This document shows, piece by piece, positions 1 to 8,673 of a DNA stretch of 35,435 nt (position 1 is its first letter; every line of letters starts with the position of its first letter). The stretch comes from Actinomycetota bacterium. GTDB lineage: Bacteria > Actinomycetota > Actinomycetes > Actinomycetales > Microbacteriaceae. The stretch is taken from assembly GCA_018268515.1 (NCBI GenBank), contig JAFDWK010000033.1, positions 1 through 35,435 on the forward strand. Reading direction: 5' to 3'. The notes under the pieces were generated by a model, which searched no databases, was not told where the DNA came from, and saw only the letters and a list, made by a program, of their open reading frames with translations. The translations under genes were made by a program, and so were the position numbers.

Positions 1-582
1 GTGTTCATCGGCTACGGGCAGATGGAGGGCGGCTTCCCGGCGTTCGCCCGTCAGGTGTCCGGCGTGTCCACCCAGGTCATCGGCTTCGCCTTCGCCGTGA
101 ACACCGCCGTCATCGTGCTGCTGCAGTTCGCGGTCCTGAAGCTCATCGCGGGCCGCCGGCGCACCCGCGTGATGCAGGTGATGACCCTCATCTGGGGGCT
201 CTCGTGGGTGCTGCTGGGGCTCACCGGGCTGCTGCCGAAATCCCTGGCCTCGGCGATCGGCGTGCTGCTGTTCATGGGCGTGTTCGCCTTCGGGGAGACG
301 ATGCTGCAGCCCACGGTGCCGGCGATCTGCAACGATCTGGCCTCCGATCGCAACCGCGGACGGTACAACGCGATCAATGCGGCCGCCTTCCAGGGCGGCG
401 CGATCGCAGGCCCGATCGCCGCCGGGATTCTGCTCGGCGAGGGGCGCCAGACCTGGTTCATCGTGGCGATGGTCGCGGGCTCCGTGCTGATCTGCGTCCT
501 CGCGATCGCGCTCGAGCGGCGGTTGCCGCCCGCCGCGAACGGCGTGCCGGCCCCGTCCGCGACCGAGACCTGCGACGCCTGA
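1..582 (+). CDS. MFS transporter, C-terminal half (5' end cut by the window)
   Basis: These 193 residues are hydrophobic, with about six membrane-spanning stretches. They read as the second six-helix half of a major facilitator superfamily permease. A basic cytoplasmic loop (GRRRTR, about residues 51-56) and a later loop with DLASDRNRGRYNA (about residues 112-124) resemble the loops MFS proteins carry between helices 8-9 and 10-11. The usual length is near 400 residues, so the real start must lie left of base 1, and the GTG at base 1 is very unlikely to be the true start. The C-terminus is a short soluble tail ending at TGA 580-582. The substrate cannot be told; drug or sugar-type exporters of this build are common. 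A degraded fragment of another MFS gene follows at once. The MFS assignment rests on overall pattern, not a diagnostic motif. Confidence 0.8.
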   Translation: MFIGYGQMEGGFPAFARQVSGVSTQVIGFAFAVNTAVIVLLQFAVLKLIAGRRRTRVMQVMTLIWGLSWVLLGLTGLLPKSLASAIGVLLFMGVFAFGETMLQPTVPAICNDLASDRNRGRYNAINAAAFQGGAIAGPIAAGILLGEGRQTWFIVAMVAGSVLICVLAIALERRLPPAANGVPAPSATETCDA

Positions 583-619
583 GCCCGGGCATGGTTCGCG
601 GGCCGCGCGGCGAGGACCG

Positions 620-946
620 TTGCGCCACCCGTGCGCCTCGGGCGTGGCCGGTCTGCTGATCGGCCATGGCCTCACCTATCTCGCACAGGGGGCTGCGGGA
701 CCCATGCACTCCGCGCTGCTGCATCGGGAGGCGGACCGGAAGACCCGGGCGACGGTGCTCTCGCTGAACTCGATGGTCTCGGGTGGCGCCTACAGCATCG
801 GGCTGCTCCCGCCCACCGTCTTCGCCGGGGCGACCTCGGCCGCCAACGCGACCGTCGTCGCCGGGGCGTTCAGCATCCTCGGCGCGGCCTGCTACCTGCC
901 GGCGCTGCGCCAGGAACGCCGGCAGGCGGCGGCCGCCGCTTCCTGA
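620..946 (+). pseudogene. Remnant of a second MFS transporter (C-terminal fragment)
   Basis: An open frame of 108 codons reads like the last three helices of an MFS permease. It has a hydrophobic helix, a charged loop HREADRKTRATVLSLNSMV that resembles the MFS loop before helix 11, two more hydrophobic stretches, and a basic tail. The first ten or so codons (from a TTG) do not look like protein, and no start with a ribosome binding site fits. The sequence differs from the gene ending at 582, so this is not simply its continuation after a frameshift. I infer a 3' remnant of a deleted paralogue. Alternatively it could be a short expressed membrane peptide, which I think less likely. Confidence 0.6.
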
Positions 947-1003
947 CCCCGATCGCGCACGCGGTCCCTGCTGCCCATCGCACGCTGCTGAGTCGCGCGC
1001 TGT

Positions 1004-1009
1004 TAAGGT
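1004..1009 (+). promoter_or_regulatory. -10 hexamer for a leaderless ctpE-like transcript
   Basis: TAAGGT ends exactly 6 nt before the ATG at 1016, which would put the transcription start on the A of the start codon. No convincing -35 box is visible. The same hexamer could instead act as a weak AAGG ribosome binding site, so the two readings compete here. Confidence 0.5.
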
Positions 1010-1015
1010 GAACGC

Positions 1016-3439
1016 ATGACCTCCGGCAGATCCGTGGAGATGGCCCATGCCCCGCTGACAGCCGCACAGGTGGCCGAACGGATCGAACGCGGCGAGGGCA
1101 ACCTCGTCGCCTCGCGCACGAGCCGCAGCTTCGGGGAGATCTTCCGGGCGAACGCCTTCACCCGGGTGAACGCCATCTACCTGGTGATGCTCCTCCTGGT
1201 CCTCAGCACCGGATCGTTCATCGACGGCCTGTTCGGGCTGCTCATCATCGTGAACACCGTGGTCGGCATGGTGCAGGAGGTGCGCGCCAAGCGCACCCTC
1301 GACCGGCTCGCGCTGCTCAGCAAGGCGCCTGCCCGGGTGGAGCGGGCCGACGGCGTCGCGGAGATCGACGTGGAGCAGCTCGTGCTCGATGACATCGTGC
1401 TCGTCGCCGCGGGCGATCAGATCCCCGTGGACGGCGAGGTGCTCACCGCCACCGGGTTCGAGGTGGACGAGTCGCTGCTCACGGGCGAGTCGGAGCCGGT
1501 TCTGGCCGGGCCCGGATACGAGCTCAAATCCGGCAGCTTCGTCGCCGCCGGCTCCGCGAGCTTCCGTGCGACCGCCGTCGGCGAACACGCGTACGCCGCC
1601 CGGCTCGCCAAGGAGGCCTCCGAGTTCCGCAAGCCGTCCTCGCAGCTGCGCACCGGGATCGACCGGATCCTGAAGTACGTGACCTGGGCGCTCATCCCGG
1701 TCGGCGTGCTCACGATCATCAACCAGATCTGGGGACGCTCCGAGGACTGGCGCAAGGCGGTGCAGGGTCTCGTCGCCGCGCTCGTGCCGATGGTGCCGGA
1801 AGGGCTCGTGCTCATGACGAGCGTCGCGATGGCCGTGGGCGTGATCCGGTTGGGCCGGCGGCATTGCCTGGTGCAGGACCTCCCCGCGATCGAGCAGCTC
1901 GCGCGCGTCGACGTGGTGTGCACGGACAAGACCGGCACGCTGACCGAGGACGGCATGCGCGTCGGCGCCGTCGAACGCCTCGGCGTGGACGACGATCGCA
2001 TCGAGGCCGCCCTCGCAGCGATCGGTCGCGCCGAGGGAAAGCCCAATGCCAGCATGGCCGCGATCCTGGAGCACGTCGGCGACGAGCCCGGGCTTCCCGC
2101 GCAGATCTCGATCGCGTTCTCATCCGCGCGCAAGTGGGCGGCGATGCAGACCGCCGTGGGCACGGGAGCGGTCGAGAGCTGGGTGCTCGGTGCCCCGGAC
2201 GTGCTTCTCGCCCCGGACGACCTCGCGCGCACCCGCTCCGATGCGCTCGCCACCGAGGGTCTGCGGGTGCTCGCCCTCGCCCGCACCGGCGCCGCGCTGC
2301 CGGACCCACAGGCTCCCGGTGACGGCCTGCCGGCCGGGCTCGTCGCCACCGCGCTCGTGATCCTCGATCAGCGCCTGAGGGTGGAAGCGCCCGGGGCGAT
2401 CGCGTACTTCGCGGAGCAGGACGTGGACATCAAGGTCATCTCCGGGGACAACGCGGCCGCCGTGGGCGCGATCGCGGCCGAGGCCGGAGTGCCGGACGGC
2501 CGCAACGCCGTGGATGCGCGCAGCCTGGATCCGCAGTCCTCGCACTTCGACGCCGAGGTGCGGGACCGCACCGCCTTCGGCCGGGTGACACCCACCCAGA
2601 AGCGGGCGATGGTGCACGCCCTGCAGGGCGATGGGCGCGTGGTCGCGATGACCGGTGACGGCGTCAACGACGTCCTCGCGCTCAAGGACGCCGACGTCGG
2701 CGTGGCGATGGGATCCGGTTCTCCTGCGGCGCGGGCGGTGTCACGCATCGTGCTGCTGGACAACTCCTTCGCCACGCTGCCGCACGTGGTCGCCGAGGGC
2801 CGTCGTGTGATCGGCAACATCGAGCGGGTGGCGACGCTGTTCCTCACCAAGACGCTGTACTCGATCCTGCTCGCGCTGCTGGTGGCGGTCACGGCGGTGC
2901 CGTTCCCGTTCCTGCCCCGGCACATCACGCTCATCGCCTGGTTCACGATCGGGATCCCGGCGTTCTTCCTGGCGCTCGCGCCGAACACGGCGCGTGCGCA
3001 GGACGGCTTCGTGCGCCGGGTGCTGGATGCCGCGGTGCCCGGCGGCATCGGCGCCGCGCTCGCCTCCTACGGCGCCTACCTGACGGCGCGCGCCGTGCTC
3101 GGCACGACGCGCGCCGAGCTCGTGCTGACCTCGTCGACGGCCTTCCTGGCGCTCATCATCGTGGCGTTCTTCGTGCTGATCACGGTCGCGCGGCCGTTCC
3201 GGCCGTGGAAGATCGCGCTCGTGGGAGCGATGATCGGCGGGATGCTCGTGGTCATCCTCACCCCGCTCGGATCCCGGGTGTTCGACATCGACCTGCATGA
3301 TCCGAGGGCGGTGCTGATCGCCTGCGCGTTCGGTGCGGCGGGGATCGGGGTGCGCTTCGGCGCCCGCGCGATCCTGCGTGCGATCTACGGTGCGGTGACG
3401 CGGCACCGGCGGCGCCGCGAGGCGGCCACCGGACGCTGA
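1016..3439 (+). CDS. ctpE: P-type cation ATPase, CtpE-like
   Basis: This 807-residue protein is an integral membrane P-type ATPase. The actuator loop has TGES at residues 156-159. The phosphorylation motif DKTGT starts at D304, and the hinge motif TGDGVND is at 546-552. Two membrane helices lie near residues 52-86, a further pair flanks a PEGL motif (261-264), and a helical bundle fills the last 200 residues. No N-terminal heavy-metal domain and no CPC motif are present, which argues against copper or zinc export. Layout, length and the PEGL helix match mycobacterial CtpE, known as a calcium-uptake ATPase. The ion is inferred from that resemblance only. The ATG at 1016 is preceded by a promoter-like hexamer at leaderless spacing. 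The gene converges on the ybaK-like gene with only 4 nt between the stops. Confidence 0.88.
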   Translation: MTSGRSVEMAHAPLTAAQVAERIERGEGNLVASRTSRSFGEIFRANAFTRVNAIYLVMLLLVLSTGSFIDGLFGLLIIVNTVVGMVQEVRAKRTLDRLALLSKAPARVERADGVAEIDVEQLVLDDIVLVAAGDQIPVDGEVLTATGFEVDESLLTGESEPVLAGPGYELKSGSFVAAGSASFRATAVGEHAYAARLAKEASEFRKPSSQLRTGIDRILKYVTWALIPVGVLTIINQIWGRSEDWRKAVQGLVAALVPMVPEGLVLMTSVAMAVGVIRLGRRHCLVQDLPAIEQLARVDVVCTDKTGTLTEDGMRVGAVERLGVDDDRIEAALAAIGRAEGKPNASMAAILEHVGDEPGLPAQISIAFSSARKWAAMQTAVGTGAVESWVLGAPDVLLAPDDLARTRSDALATEGLRVLALARTGAALPDPQAPGDGLPAGLVATALVILDQRLRVEAPGAIAYFAEQDVDIKVISGDNAAAVGAIAAEAGVPDGRNAVDARSLDPQSSHFDAEVRDRTAFGRVTPTQKRAMVHALQGDGRVVAMTGDGVNDVLALKDADVGVAMGSGSPAARAVSRIVLLDNSFATLPHVVAEGRRVIGNIERVATLFLTKTLYSILLALLVAVTAVPFPFLPRHITLIAWFTIGIPAFFLALAPNTARAQDGFVRRVLDAAVPGGIGAALASYGAYLTARAVLGTTRAELVLTSSTAFLALIIVAFFVLITVARPFRPWKIALVGAMIGGMLVVILTPLGSRVFDIDLHDPRAVLIACAFGAAGIGVRFGARAILRAIYGAVTRHRRRREAATGR

Positions 3440-3443
3440 GGGG

Positions 3444-3935
3444 TCAGGCGGCGGCGACGGTCACGATCTCCCCGCCGGTGAGGGCGACGAGTTCGTCGAA
3501 CGTCAAAGGCATCACCGTGTGCGGGGTGCCGCCCGCCGTCCAGACGACCTCGTAGTCGCGCAGCGCCGCGTCCACCACGGTCCGCACCGGGGCGGGGTGG
3601 CCGACTGGGGCCACACCGCCGATCGCCTGCCCCGTCACCGCGCGCACGGTCGCGGCCGGCGCGATCGCGACCGCCTCGGCGCCGACGGCGGCCGTGAGCA
3701 GATCCACATCCACGCGGTGCCGGCCGCTGGTCATCACGAGCAGCGGTTCCCCGTCGGCGAGGAACAGCAGACTGGATCCGATCGCGCCGACCTCGCAGCC
3801 GAGGGCCGCGGCCGCTTCGACGGCCGTGCGTGCGGAGTCGGGCAGCTCCCGCACCTGCGAGGACAGCCCCGCGGCACGCACATGCTCCTGCACGATCCGG
3901 CTGCGCTCGGGGAGGGAAGCGGTCTGCTCAGTCAT
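3444..3935 (-). CDS. YbaK/EbsC-family (prolyl-tRNA editing-like) deacylase
   Basis: This 163-residue soluble protein fits the YbaK/ProX/EbsC fold, whose members hydrolyse mischarged aminoacyl-tRNAs such as Cys-tRNA(Pro) or Ala-tRNA(Pro). Signs are the N-terminal helix, the core ending IGSSLLFLADGEPLLVMTSG, and the glycine-rich stretch AIGGVAPVGHP at about residues 112-122, which matches the conserved G-G-x-x-P-x-G loop of the family. The ATG at 3935 is chosen because the frame upstream of it does not read as protein, and an A-and-T-matching hexamer (CAGCAT, 3942-3947 on the minus strand) lies 6 nt before it. Its start diverges from pepN, 58 nt away. tRNA specificity cannot be read from the sequence. 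Confidence 0.82.
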   Translation of the reverse strand: MTEQTASLPERSRIVQEHVRAAGLSSQVRELPDSARTAVEAAAALGCEVGAIGSSLLFLADGEPLLVMTSGRHRVDVDLLTAAVGAEAVAIAPAATVRAVTGQAIGGVAPVGHPAPVRTVVDAALRDYEVVWTAGGTPHTVMPLTFDELVALTGGEIVTVAAA

Positions 3936-3993
3936 GCGACCATGCTGGCACAGCGCGGGCGGGTGGCGGCGCGGAGCATGGAACGATGGATCC

Positions 3994-6489
3994 ATGACCT
4001 CCGCCAACCTCACCCGCACCGAGACCGCCGCGCGATCCGCGAGCATCGACCTGCACCGGATCCGCCTCGAGCTCGACCTCGCCGGCGCCGTCGATCCCGC
4101 GATCACCGGATTCCCCACGACGTCGACCCTGGAGTTCGGCGCGACCGCGGCGGAGACCTGGGTCGACTTCCTCGGCGAGGGCGTGCACCAGGTCGTCGTG
4201 AACGGCCGCGAGCAGGAGGTCGAGTGGGACGGTGCGCGGATCCGCCTCTGCGGCCTCGCGGAGAGCAACACCGTCGAGATCCGCGCCACCGGCGCCTACA
4301 GCCGTTCGGGCGAGGGGCTGCATCGCTTCGTCGACCCGGTCGACGGCGGCGTCTACCTGTACACGCATGACGAGCCCGCCGACGCGCGACGGTTCATGGC
4401 CTGTTTCGAGCAGCCCGACATGAAGGCGGCGATCACGATCGTGGTGACCGCGCCCGAGGGCTGGGAGGTGCTGTCGAACCAGTCTCCCGCCCGCACGGAT
4501 GTCCGCGACGGCGCGCAGACCGTCGAGTTCGCCCCGACGCTGCCGCTGTCCAGCTATCTCACCTGCATCGCCGCCGGACCCTACGTGCGAGTGTCGTCCG
4601 AATGGCGTCGCGATGATCTCGTCGTGCCCCTCGCGGTGCTCAGCCGCGCCTCGATGGCCGCGCACCTGGCCGCCGACGAGATCCTGGAGGTCACCCGGCA
4701 GGGCATGGACTTCTTCGCCGACGCCTTCGCATTCCCCTACCCGTGGGGCAAGTACGACCAGATCTTCGTGCCGGAGTACAACATCGGCGCGATGGAGAAC
4801 CCCGGTCTGGTCACGTTCACGGAGTCGTACCTCTACCGCGGTGCGGCGACCCGCGCCCAGCGTCAGTCGCGGGCGAACACGATCCTGCACGAGATGGCGC
4901 ACATGTGGTTCGGCGACCTCGTCACCATGACGTGGTGGGACGACCTGTGGCTCAAGGAGTCGTTCGCCGACTACATGGGCGCGCACGCCTCCGTCGCCGC
5001 GACCGAGTTCACGGACGCCTGGGTGGCGTTCGCGAACCGCCGCAAGGCCTGGGCGTACACGCAGGACCAGCTGCCCAGCACGCATCCCATCGTCGCCGAC
5101 ATCGCCGACCTGGAAGCGGCCAAGCTGAACTTCGACGGCATCACCTACGCCAAGGGCGCCGCCGTGCTCAAGCAGCTCGTGGCGTTCGTCGGCGACGAGG
5201 CCTTCTTCGCGGGCGCGCGTCGGTACTTCGCCCAGCACGCCTTCGGCAACACCACGCTCGAGGACCTGCTCGTCGAGCTCGAGCAGGCGTCGGGGCGCGA
5301 CATGCGCGCCTGGGCACAGGCCTGGCTGCAGACCACGGGCATGAGCACCCTGAGCCTCGAGCGGGGCACGGACGGCGCCGCCGTGGTCGTCCAGGACGCC
5401 CCCCGGCCGCATCGGCTGCAGATCGGGCTGTACGACCTGCAGGACGACGCACTGGTGCTGCAGGAGCGGATCCGGGCCGATATCGCTGCGCCGCGCACAT
5501 CGGTGGCGCTCGCGGACGCCGACCTGGTCCTGCTCAACGACGGCGACCTCACCTACGCCAAGGTCCGCCTCGACGAGCGCTCCCTGTCCGCGGTCGAACG
5601 GGGATTGTCCTCGTTGGCGGATCCGCTCGCGCGCGGCCTGGTGTGGTCGGCGCTGTGGAACGCGACGCGCGACGGCGAGCTGGCCGTCACCCGCTACCTC
5701 GAGATCGTCGCCGTGCACGCGCCGGCCGAGACCGACAGCGCCCTGCTCGGCGGGGTGCTGCTGAACGCTCCCACCGCGATCGGGCAGTTCCTGCCCGACG
5801 TCGACCGCGCCGATGCGCGTCGGGCCTGGCTGGATGCGACCTGGGCGGCGCTCGGCGCGGCCGTCCCCGGCGGCGATGCGCAGCTCATCTGGGCGCGCGC
5901 GTTCGCCGCGGCGGCGGCGTTCGACGACAGCCGTCGCCGGGACGTCTCCACGCTGCTGATCGGATCCGGTCCGGAAGGACTCCCGATGGATGCGGATCTG
6001 CGCTGGGAGCTGCTGACCGCTCTCGTGGCCACGGGGCACGCCGGTGCCGAGGAAATCACTGAGGAGCAGCTGCGCGACCACACCGCGAGCGGGCGCACGG
6101 CCGCGCTGGCCGCCGCCGCCTCGACGCCGAACGCCGCCGTGCGTGCGGCCGACTGGCGTGCTGCGTGGGGCGATCTCACTCTCACCAACGATCATCTGGA
6201 TGCCACGATCCGCGGCTTCGGCGCGGGCGGACGGCGCGATCTGATCTCCGGGTTCGACGCCGAGTACTTCGACCGCATCGAGGCCGCCTGGGCCGAGCGG
6301 TCGATCGAGATCGCCCGGCGCCTCGTGATCGGGTTGTACCCCGAGGTCGAGACCACCGAGCTCGTGGACGTCTGGCTCGATGCGCATCCGGATGCCCCGG
6401 CGGCGCTGCGCCGGCTCGTGCTCGAGCAGCGCGACCACCAGCAGCGGGCCATCAGGGTGCGGCAGGCGCAGGGAGTCCTGGTCGGCTGA
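3994..6489 (+). CDS. pepN: Aminopeptidase N (M1 family zinc metallopeptidase)
   Basis: This 831-residue protein removes N-terminal amino acids from peptides in the cytoplasm. The exopeptidase motif GAMEN lies at 265-269. The zinc site HEMAH is at 299-303 (ligands H299 and H303, catalytic E300), and the third ligand is E322 in LKESF, the classic HEXXH-18-E spacing. The N-terminal beta domain, catalytic domain and a long helical ERAP1-C-like C-terminal half occur in the order usual for actinobacterial PepN, and the length is normal. The frame stays open upstream to 3694, but that part has no peptidase-like sequence and overlaps the divergent ybaK-like gene. I therefore start at the ATG at 3994. 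The hexamer AACGAT ends 6 nt upstream, a weak match to the leaderless arrangement. Confidence 0.95.
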   Translation: MTSANLTRTETAARSASIDLHRIRLELDLAGAVDPAITGFPTTSTLEFGATAAETWVDFLGEGVHQVVVNGREQEVEWDGARIRLCGLAESNTVEIRATGAYSRSGEGLHRFVDPVDGGVYLYTHDEPADARRFMACFEQPDMKAAITIVVTAPEGWEVLSNQSPARTDVRDGAQTVEFAPTLPLSSYLTCIAAGPYVRVSSEWRRDDLVVPLAVLSRASMAAHLAADEILEVTRQGMDFFADAFAFPYPWGKYDQIFVPEYNIGAMENPGLVTFTESYLYRGAATRAQRQSRANTILHEMAHMWFGDLVTMTWWDDLWLKESFADYMGAHASVAATEFTDAWVAFANRRKAWAYTQDQLPSTHPIVADIADLEAAKLNFDGITYAKGAAVLKQLVAFVGDEAFFAGARRYFAQHAFGNTTLEDLLVELEQASGRDMRAWAQAWLQTTGMSTLSLERGTDGAAVVVQDAPRPHRLQIGLYDLQDDALVLQERIRADIAAPRTSVALADADLVLLNDGDLTYAKVRLDERSLSAVERGLSSLADPLARGLVWSALWNATRDGELAVTRYLEIVAVHAPAETDSALLGGVLLNAPTAIGQFLPDVDRADARRAWLDATWAALGAAVPGGDAQLIWARAFAAAAAFDDSRRRDVSTLLIGSGPEGLPMDADLRWELLTALVATGHAGAEEITEEQLRDHTASGRTAALAAAASTPNAAVRAADWRAAWGDLTLTNDHLDATIRGFGAGGRRDLISGFDAEYFDRIEAAWAERSIEIARRLVIGLYPEVETTELVDVWLDAHPDAPAALRRLVLEQRDHQQRAIRVRQAQGVLVG

Positions 6490-6507
6490 TTCCGCGGGTC
6501 GTCGCCC

Positions 6508-6551
6508 GGCGCGCGGGCGGGACGGGGCGCGGCGCGCGGGCGGGACGGGGC
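6508..6551 (+). repeat. Two exact 21-nt direct copies, period 23
   Basis: The stretch 6508-6528 is repeated without change at 6531-6551, in the 87-nt gap between pepN and the antiporter gene. The unit is G-rich and almost free of A and T. It lies just before the -10 hexamer at 6565 and could be slipped DNA, a protein site or chance duplication. Confidence 0.85.
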
Positions 6552-6564
6552 CCGGCTCCGGCTC

Positions 6565-6570
6565 TAGAGT
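6565..6570 (+). promoter_or_regulatory. -10 hexamer for a leaderless antiporter transcript
   Basis: TAGAGT ends exactly 6 nt before the ATG at 6577. No Shine-Dalgarno sequence is present, which supports the ATG over the in-frame GTG at 6571. Confidence 0.6.
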
Positions 6571-6576
6571 GTGCGC

Positions 6577-7752
6577 ATGACGTTCGCGACGCTCGCCCTC
6601 ATCGTGCTGGTCGGGCTGCTCGGACCGGTGCTGTCCGCGCGGAGCGCATGGCGCGTGCCGATCATCGCGGGGGAGCTGCTCGCCGGGCTCGTCGTGGGCG
6701 TCAGCGGCTTCGGCTGGGTCGAGCCGACCCAGCCGACGTTCACCCTGCTCGCGCAGATCGGATTCGGCCTGATCATGCTCGTGATCGGCTCCCACATCCC
6801 CGTGCTCGATCGCACGGTGCGCGCCGCGCTCGGCAAAGGAGCGCTCGGAGCGGGTCTCGTCGCCGTGGTGGCCGTGGGACTCGGCATCGCGGTCGCCGCG
6901 ATGTTCGGCAATGCCCATGGCGCGGTCTACGCCGTGCTGATCGCGTCGTCCTCCGCGGCCCTCGTGCTTCCGATGCTGCAGCAGCTCGGGATCGCGGCGG
7001 ACTCGGCCGCCGAGCTCGTCGCGCAGATCGCGATCGCCGACGTCGCCTGCATCCTCGCGCTGCCGCTCGTGATGCAGCCGTCCCGGGTGCCGCTGGTGGC
7101 CGGCGGCGGCCTGCTCATCGCGGCGATCGGCGTCGGACTCGCGATCCTGGCGCGCCGTCTCGGACCGCGGATGCAGAAGCGCTTCCACGACTACTCCGAG
7201 TCACGGCGGTTCGGACTGGAGCTGCGATTCACGCTGCTGGCGATGTTCGGCCTTGCGGCGATCGCGCAGTTCACGCATGTGTCGGTCATGATGGCGGGGT
7301 TCACGCTGGGCCTCGTGCTCGCCGCCGTCGGCGAGCCGCGGCGCCTCGCCCGGCAGCTGTTCGGGATGACCGAGGGCTTCTTCGGTCCGCTGTTCTTCGT
7401 GTGGCTCGGATCCTCGATCGACCTGCGCAACCTGATCAGCCATCCGGCGATGATCCTGCTCGGCGTCGTGCTCGGCGTCGCCGCGGTGCTCGCGCATCTC
7501 GCCGCTCGCCTCGTGGGGCTGCCGTGGCCGCAGACCGTCGCGTCCGCGGGGCAGCTCGGCGTGCCGGTCGCCGCGGTCGCCCTCGGTGTCGAGACCTCCG
7601 CGCTGCTGCCCGGCGAGGGATCCGCGATCGTCCTGGGAGCCCTGGTCGCGGTCGTGTCGTCGTCGCTCGCCGTCGCGATCGTCTCGAAGCGCACCGCGAA
7701 GCCGGCCGGTCCGGATCCGACCGCACCGCCGCCCGCGGTCACTCGGGCATGA
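6577..7752 (+). CDS. Cation:proton antiporter (CPA2/Kef-type)
   Basis: This 391-residue protein is almost entirely hydrophobic, with about 11-13 membrane helices, and fits the Na+/H+ exchanger domain of the CPA2 (Kef/GerN) family. Pointers are the early helix RVPIIAGELLAGLVVG, the charged IAIADVACILALPL helix (the A-D-x-x pattern used for ion binding in such exchangers), and FFGPLFFVWLGSSIDL, which matches the conserved F-x-P-[LI]-F-F-x-x-x-G-x-x-[IL]-[DN] signature near the last third. No RCK/TrkA-N nucleotide-binding domain follows, so gating by NAD(H) or glutathione as in KefB/C is unlikely for this protein alone. The ion (Na+ or K+) is not determined. The ATG at 6577 is preferred over the GTG at 6571 because of the promoter spacing. 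Confidence 0.85.
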   Translation: MTFATLALIVLVGLLGPVLSARSAWRVPIIAGELLAGLVVGVSGFGWVEPTQPTFTLLAQIGFGLIMLVIGSHIPVLDRTVRAALGKGALGAGLVAVVAVGLGIAVAAMFGNAHGAVYAVLIASSSAALVLPMLQQLGIAADSAAELVAQIAIADVACILALPLVMQPSRVPLVAGGGLLIAAIGVGLAILARRLGPRMQKRFHDYSESRRFGLELRFTLLAMFGLAAIAQFTHVSVMMAGFTLGLVLAAVGEPRRLARQLFGMTEGFFGPLFFVWLGSSIDLRNLISHPAMILLGVVLGVAAVLAHLAARLVGLPWPQTVASAGQLGVPVAAVALGVETSALLPGEGSAIVLGALVAVVSSSLAVAIVSKRTAKPAGPDPTAPPPAVTRA

Positions 7753-7822
7753 CGGCGCCGTCAGGCTGGTCTTGCCGGACCGGTGATCGTCGCACCAGGG
7801 CCGACGATGACCGGGCGCACGC

Positions 7823-8461
7823 TCAGACCTCCAGGTCGTCGCCGGGATTCAGCTCGAAGAACTCGCCGCCGTTCTGCTCGGTGGCCCACGTGAGCCGGGA
7901 GCGGTGCATGTTCGCGCCGATCACCGAGAGCGTCATGTCATGGGTGCCGAACGCACGGCGCGGCTTCACGGCCAGCACGAAGTCGATCGCCTCGCCGATC
8001 TTCAGCCAGGGGGCGCCCAGGGGAGCGGCGAGGGTGCCCACCTCGACACCCTCGGGCACGGCGTAGGAATCACCGGGGTAGTAGAGCTCGTCGTCCACGA
8101 GTACGCCGACGTTGTCGATGAGCGGGATCGACGAGTGGATCTCGGCGTGCACCCCGCCGAAGAACCGCAGCCGGAAACCGCCCACCGTCACCGTATCGCC
8201 GGGGGCGACCTCCGTGATCTCGTATCCCTCCGCGGCGCGCACGACCCCGGCAGGCGCGAAGATCGGCGTGCCCGCGGCCTCGCGCAGGATCCGGTCGAGG
8301 TGCTCGGGTGTCCAATGATCCGGATGCTCATGCGTGATGACGATCCCCGCGAGGCGCTGCAACCCGTCGAGAGGGAGGGTGAAGCTGCCCGGATCGATGA
8401 GCAGCGTCTGTCCGTGGTCTTCGACGCGGAGCGCCGCGTGCTCATGCTTGGTGATGCGCAT
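7823..8461 (-). CDS. Metallo-beta-lactamase-fold hydrolase (UlaG-like)
   Basis: This 212-residue protein has the metal ligands of the metallo-beta-lactamase superfamily in order: H44, H46, D48 and H49 in HEHPDH, then H105 in GGVHAEIH, D131 in YPGDS and H174 in GTHDM. It lacks a signal peptide, so it should act in the cytoplasm. The compact size and the short spacing between motifs resemble the UlaG/L-ascorbate-6-P-lactonase-like and RNase Z-like branch, not secreted beta-lactamases. The substrate is unknown. The ATG at 8461 is preceded at 6 nt by TACGCT on the minus strand. It stands alone, convergent with the antiporter gene and divergent from the tRNA. Confidence 0.85.
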   Translation of the reverse strand: MRITKHEHAALRVEDHGQTLLIDPGSFTLPLDGLQRLAGIVITHEHPDHWTPEHLDRILREAAGTPIFAPAGVVRAAEGYEITEVAPGDTVTVGGFRLRFFGGVHAEIHSSIPLIDNVGVLVDDELYYPGDSYAVPEGVEVGTLAAPLGAPWLKIGEAIDFVLAVKPRRAFGTHDMTLSVIGANMHRSRLTWATEQNGGEFFELNPGDDLEV

Positions 8462-8467
8462 TCCTCG

Positions 8468-8473
8468 AGCGTA
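8468..8473 (-). promoter_or_regulatory. -10 hexamer for the leaderless metallo-hydrolase gene
   Basis: On the minus strand TACGCT ends exactly 6 nt before the ATG at 8461, the same geometry as at other starts in the window. Confidence 0.6.
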
Positions 8474-8523
8474 ATCCCGCAGGGCCGCGACACACCCGGG
8501 GTACGCTTCCGGCCCGGCTCGAT

Positions 8524-8552
8524 TTGGCGGCCGCTGGGGGGCATGTCATACT
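8524..8552 (+). promoter_or_regulatory. Probable promoter of tRNA-Glu
   Basis: TTGGCG (8524-8529) and CATACT (8547-8552) are separated by 17 bp, a fair match to a vegetative promoter. Transcription would begin near 8559, giving a 5' leader of about 30 nt to be trimmed before the tRNA at 8591. Confidence 0.5.
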
Positions 8553-8590
8553 TGAACGGTTGTCGCGAAACGGAAACGGATCGCAAAGAC

Positions 8591-8663
8591 GGCCCCATCG
8601 TATAGCGGCCTAGTACGCCGCCCTCTCACGGCGGTAACGCGGGTTCGAATCCCGCTGGGGTCA
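8591..8663 (+). tRNA. tRNA-Glu (anticodon CUC)
   Basis: The 73 nt fold into a standard cloverleaf. The acceptor stem pairs GGCCCCA with TGGGGTC (one G-U pair). The anticodon stem CCGCC/GGCGG (8618-8622, 8630-8634) holds the loop CTCTCAC with anticodon CTC at 8625-8627, and the T arm reads GCGGG-TTCGAAT-CCCGC. The discriminator base is A and no CCA is encoded. It reads the codon GAG, the main glutamate codon of this high-GC sequence. A strong terminator follows 10 nt downstream. Confidence 0.97.
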
Positions 8664-8673
8664 CAGACAGCAC

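Noticed and set aside
3694-3993. Upstream extension of pepN
   Set aside because: Lies inside the divergent ybaK-like gene and has no resemblance to aminopeptidases; the ATG at 3994 fits family length.
3928-7188. A 1086-codon open frame on the minus strand across pepN and the antiporter gene
   Set aside because: It is antisense to two well-supported genes, is dominated by R, H, D, E and G without domains, and arises because high-GC codon use leaves few stops on the opposite strand.
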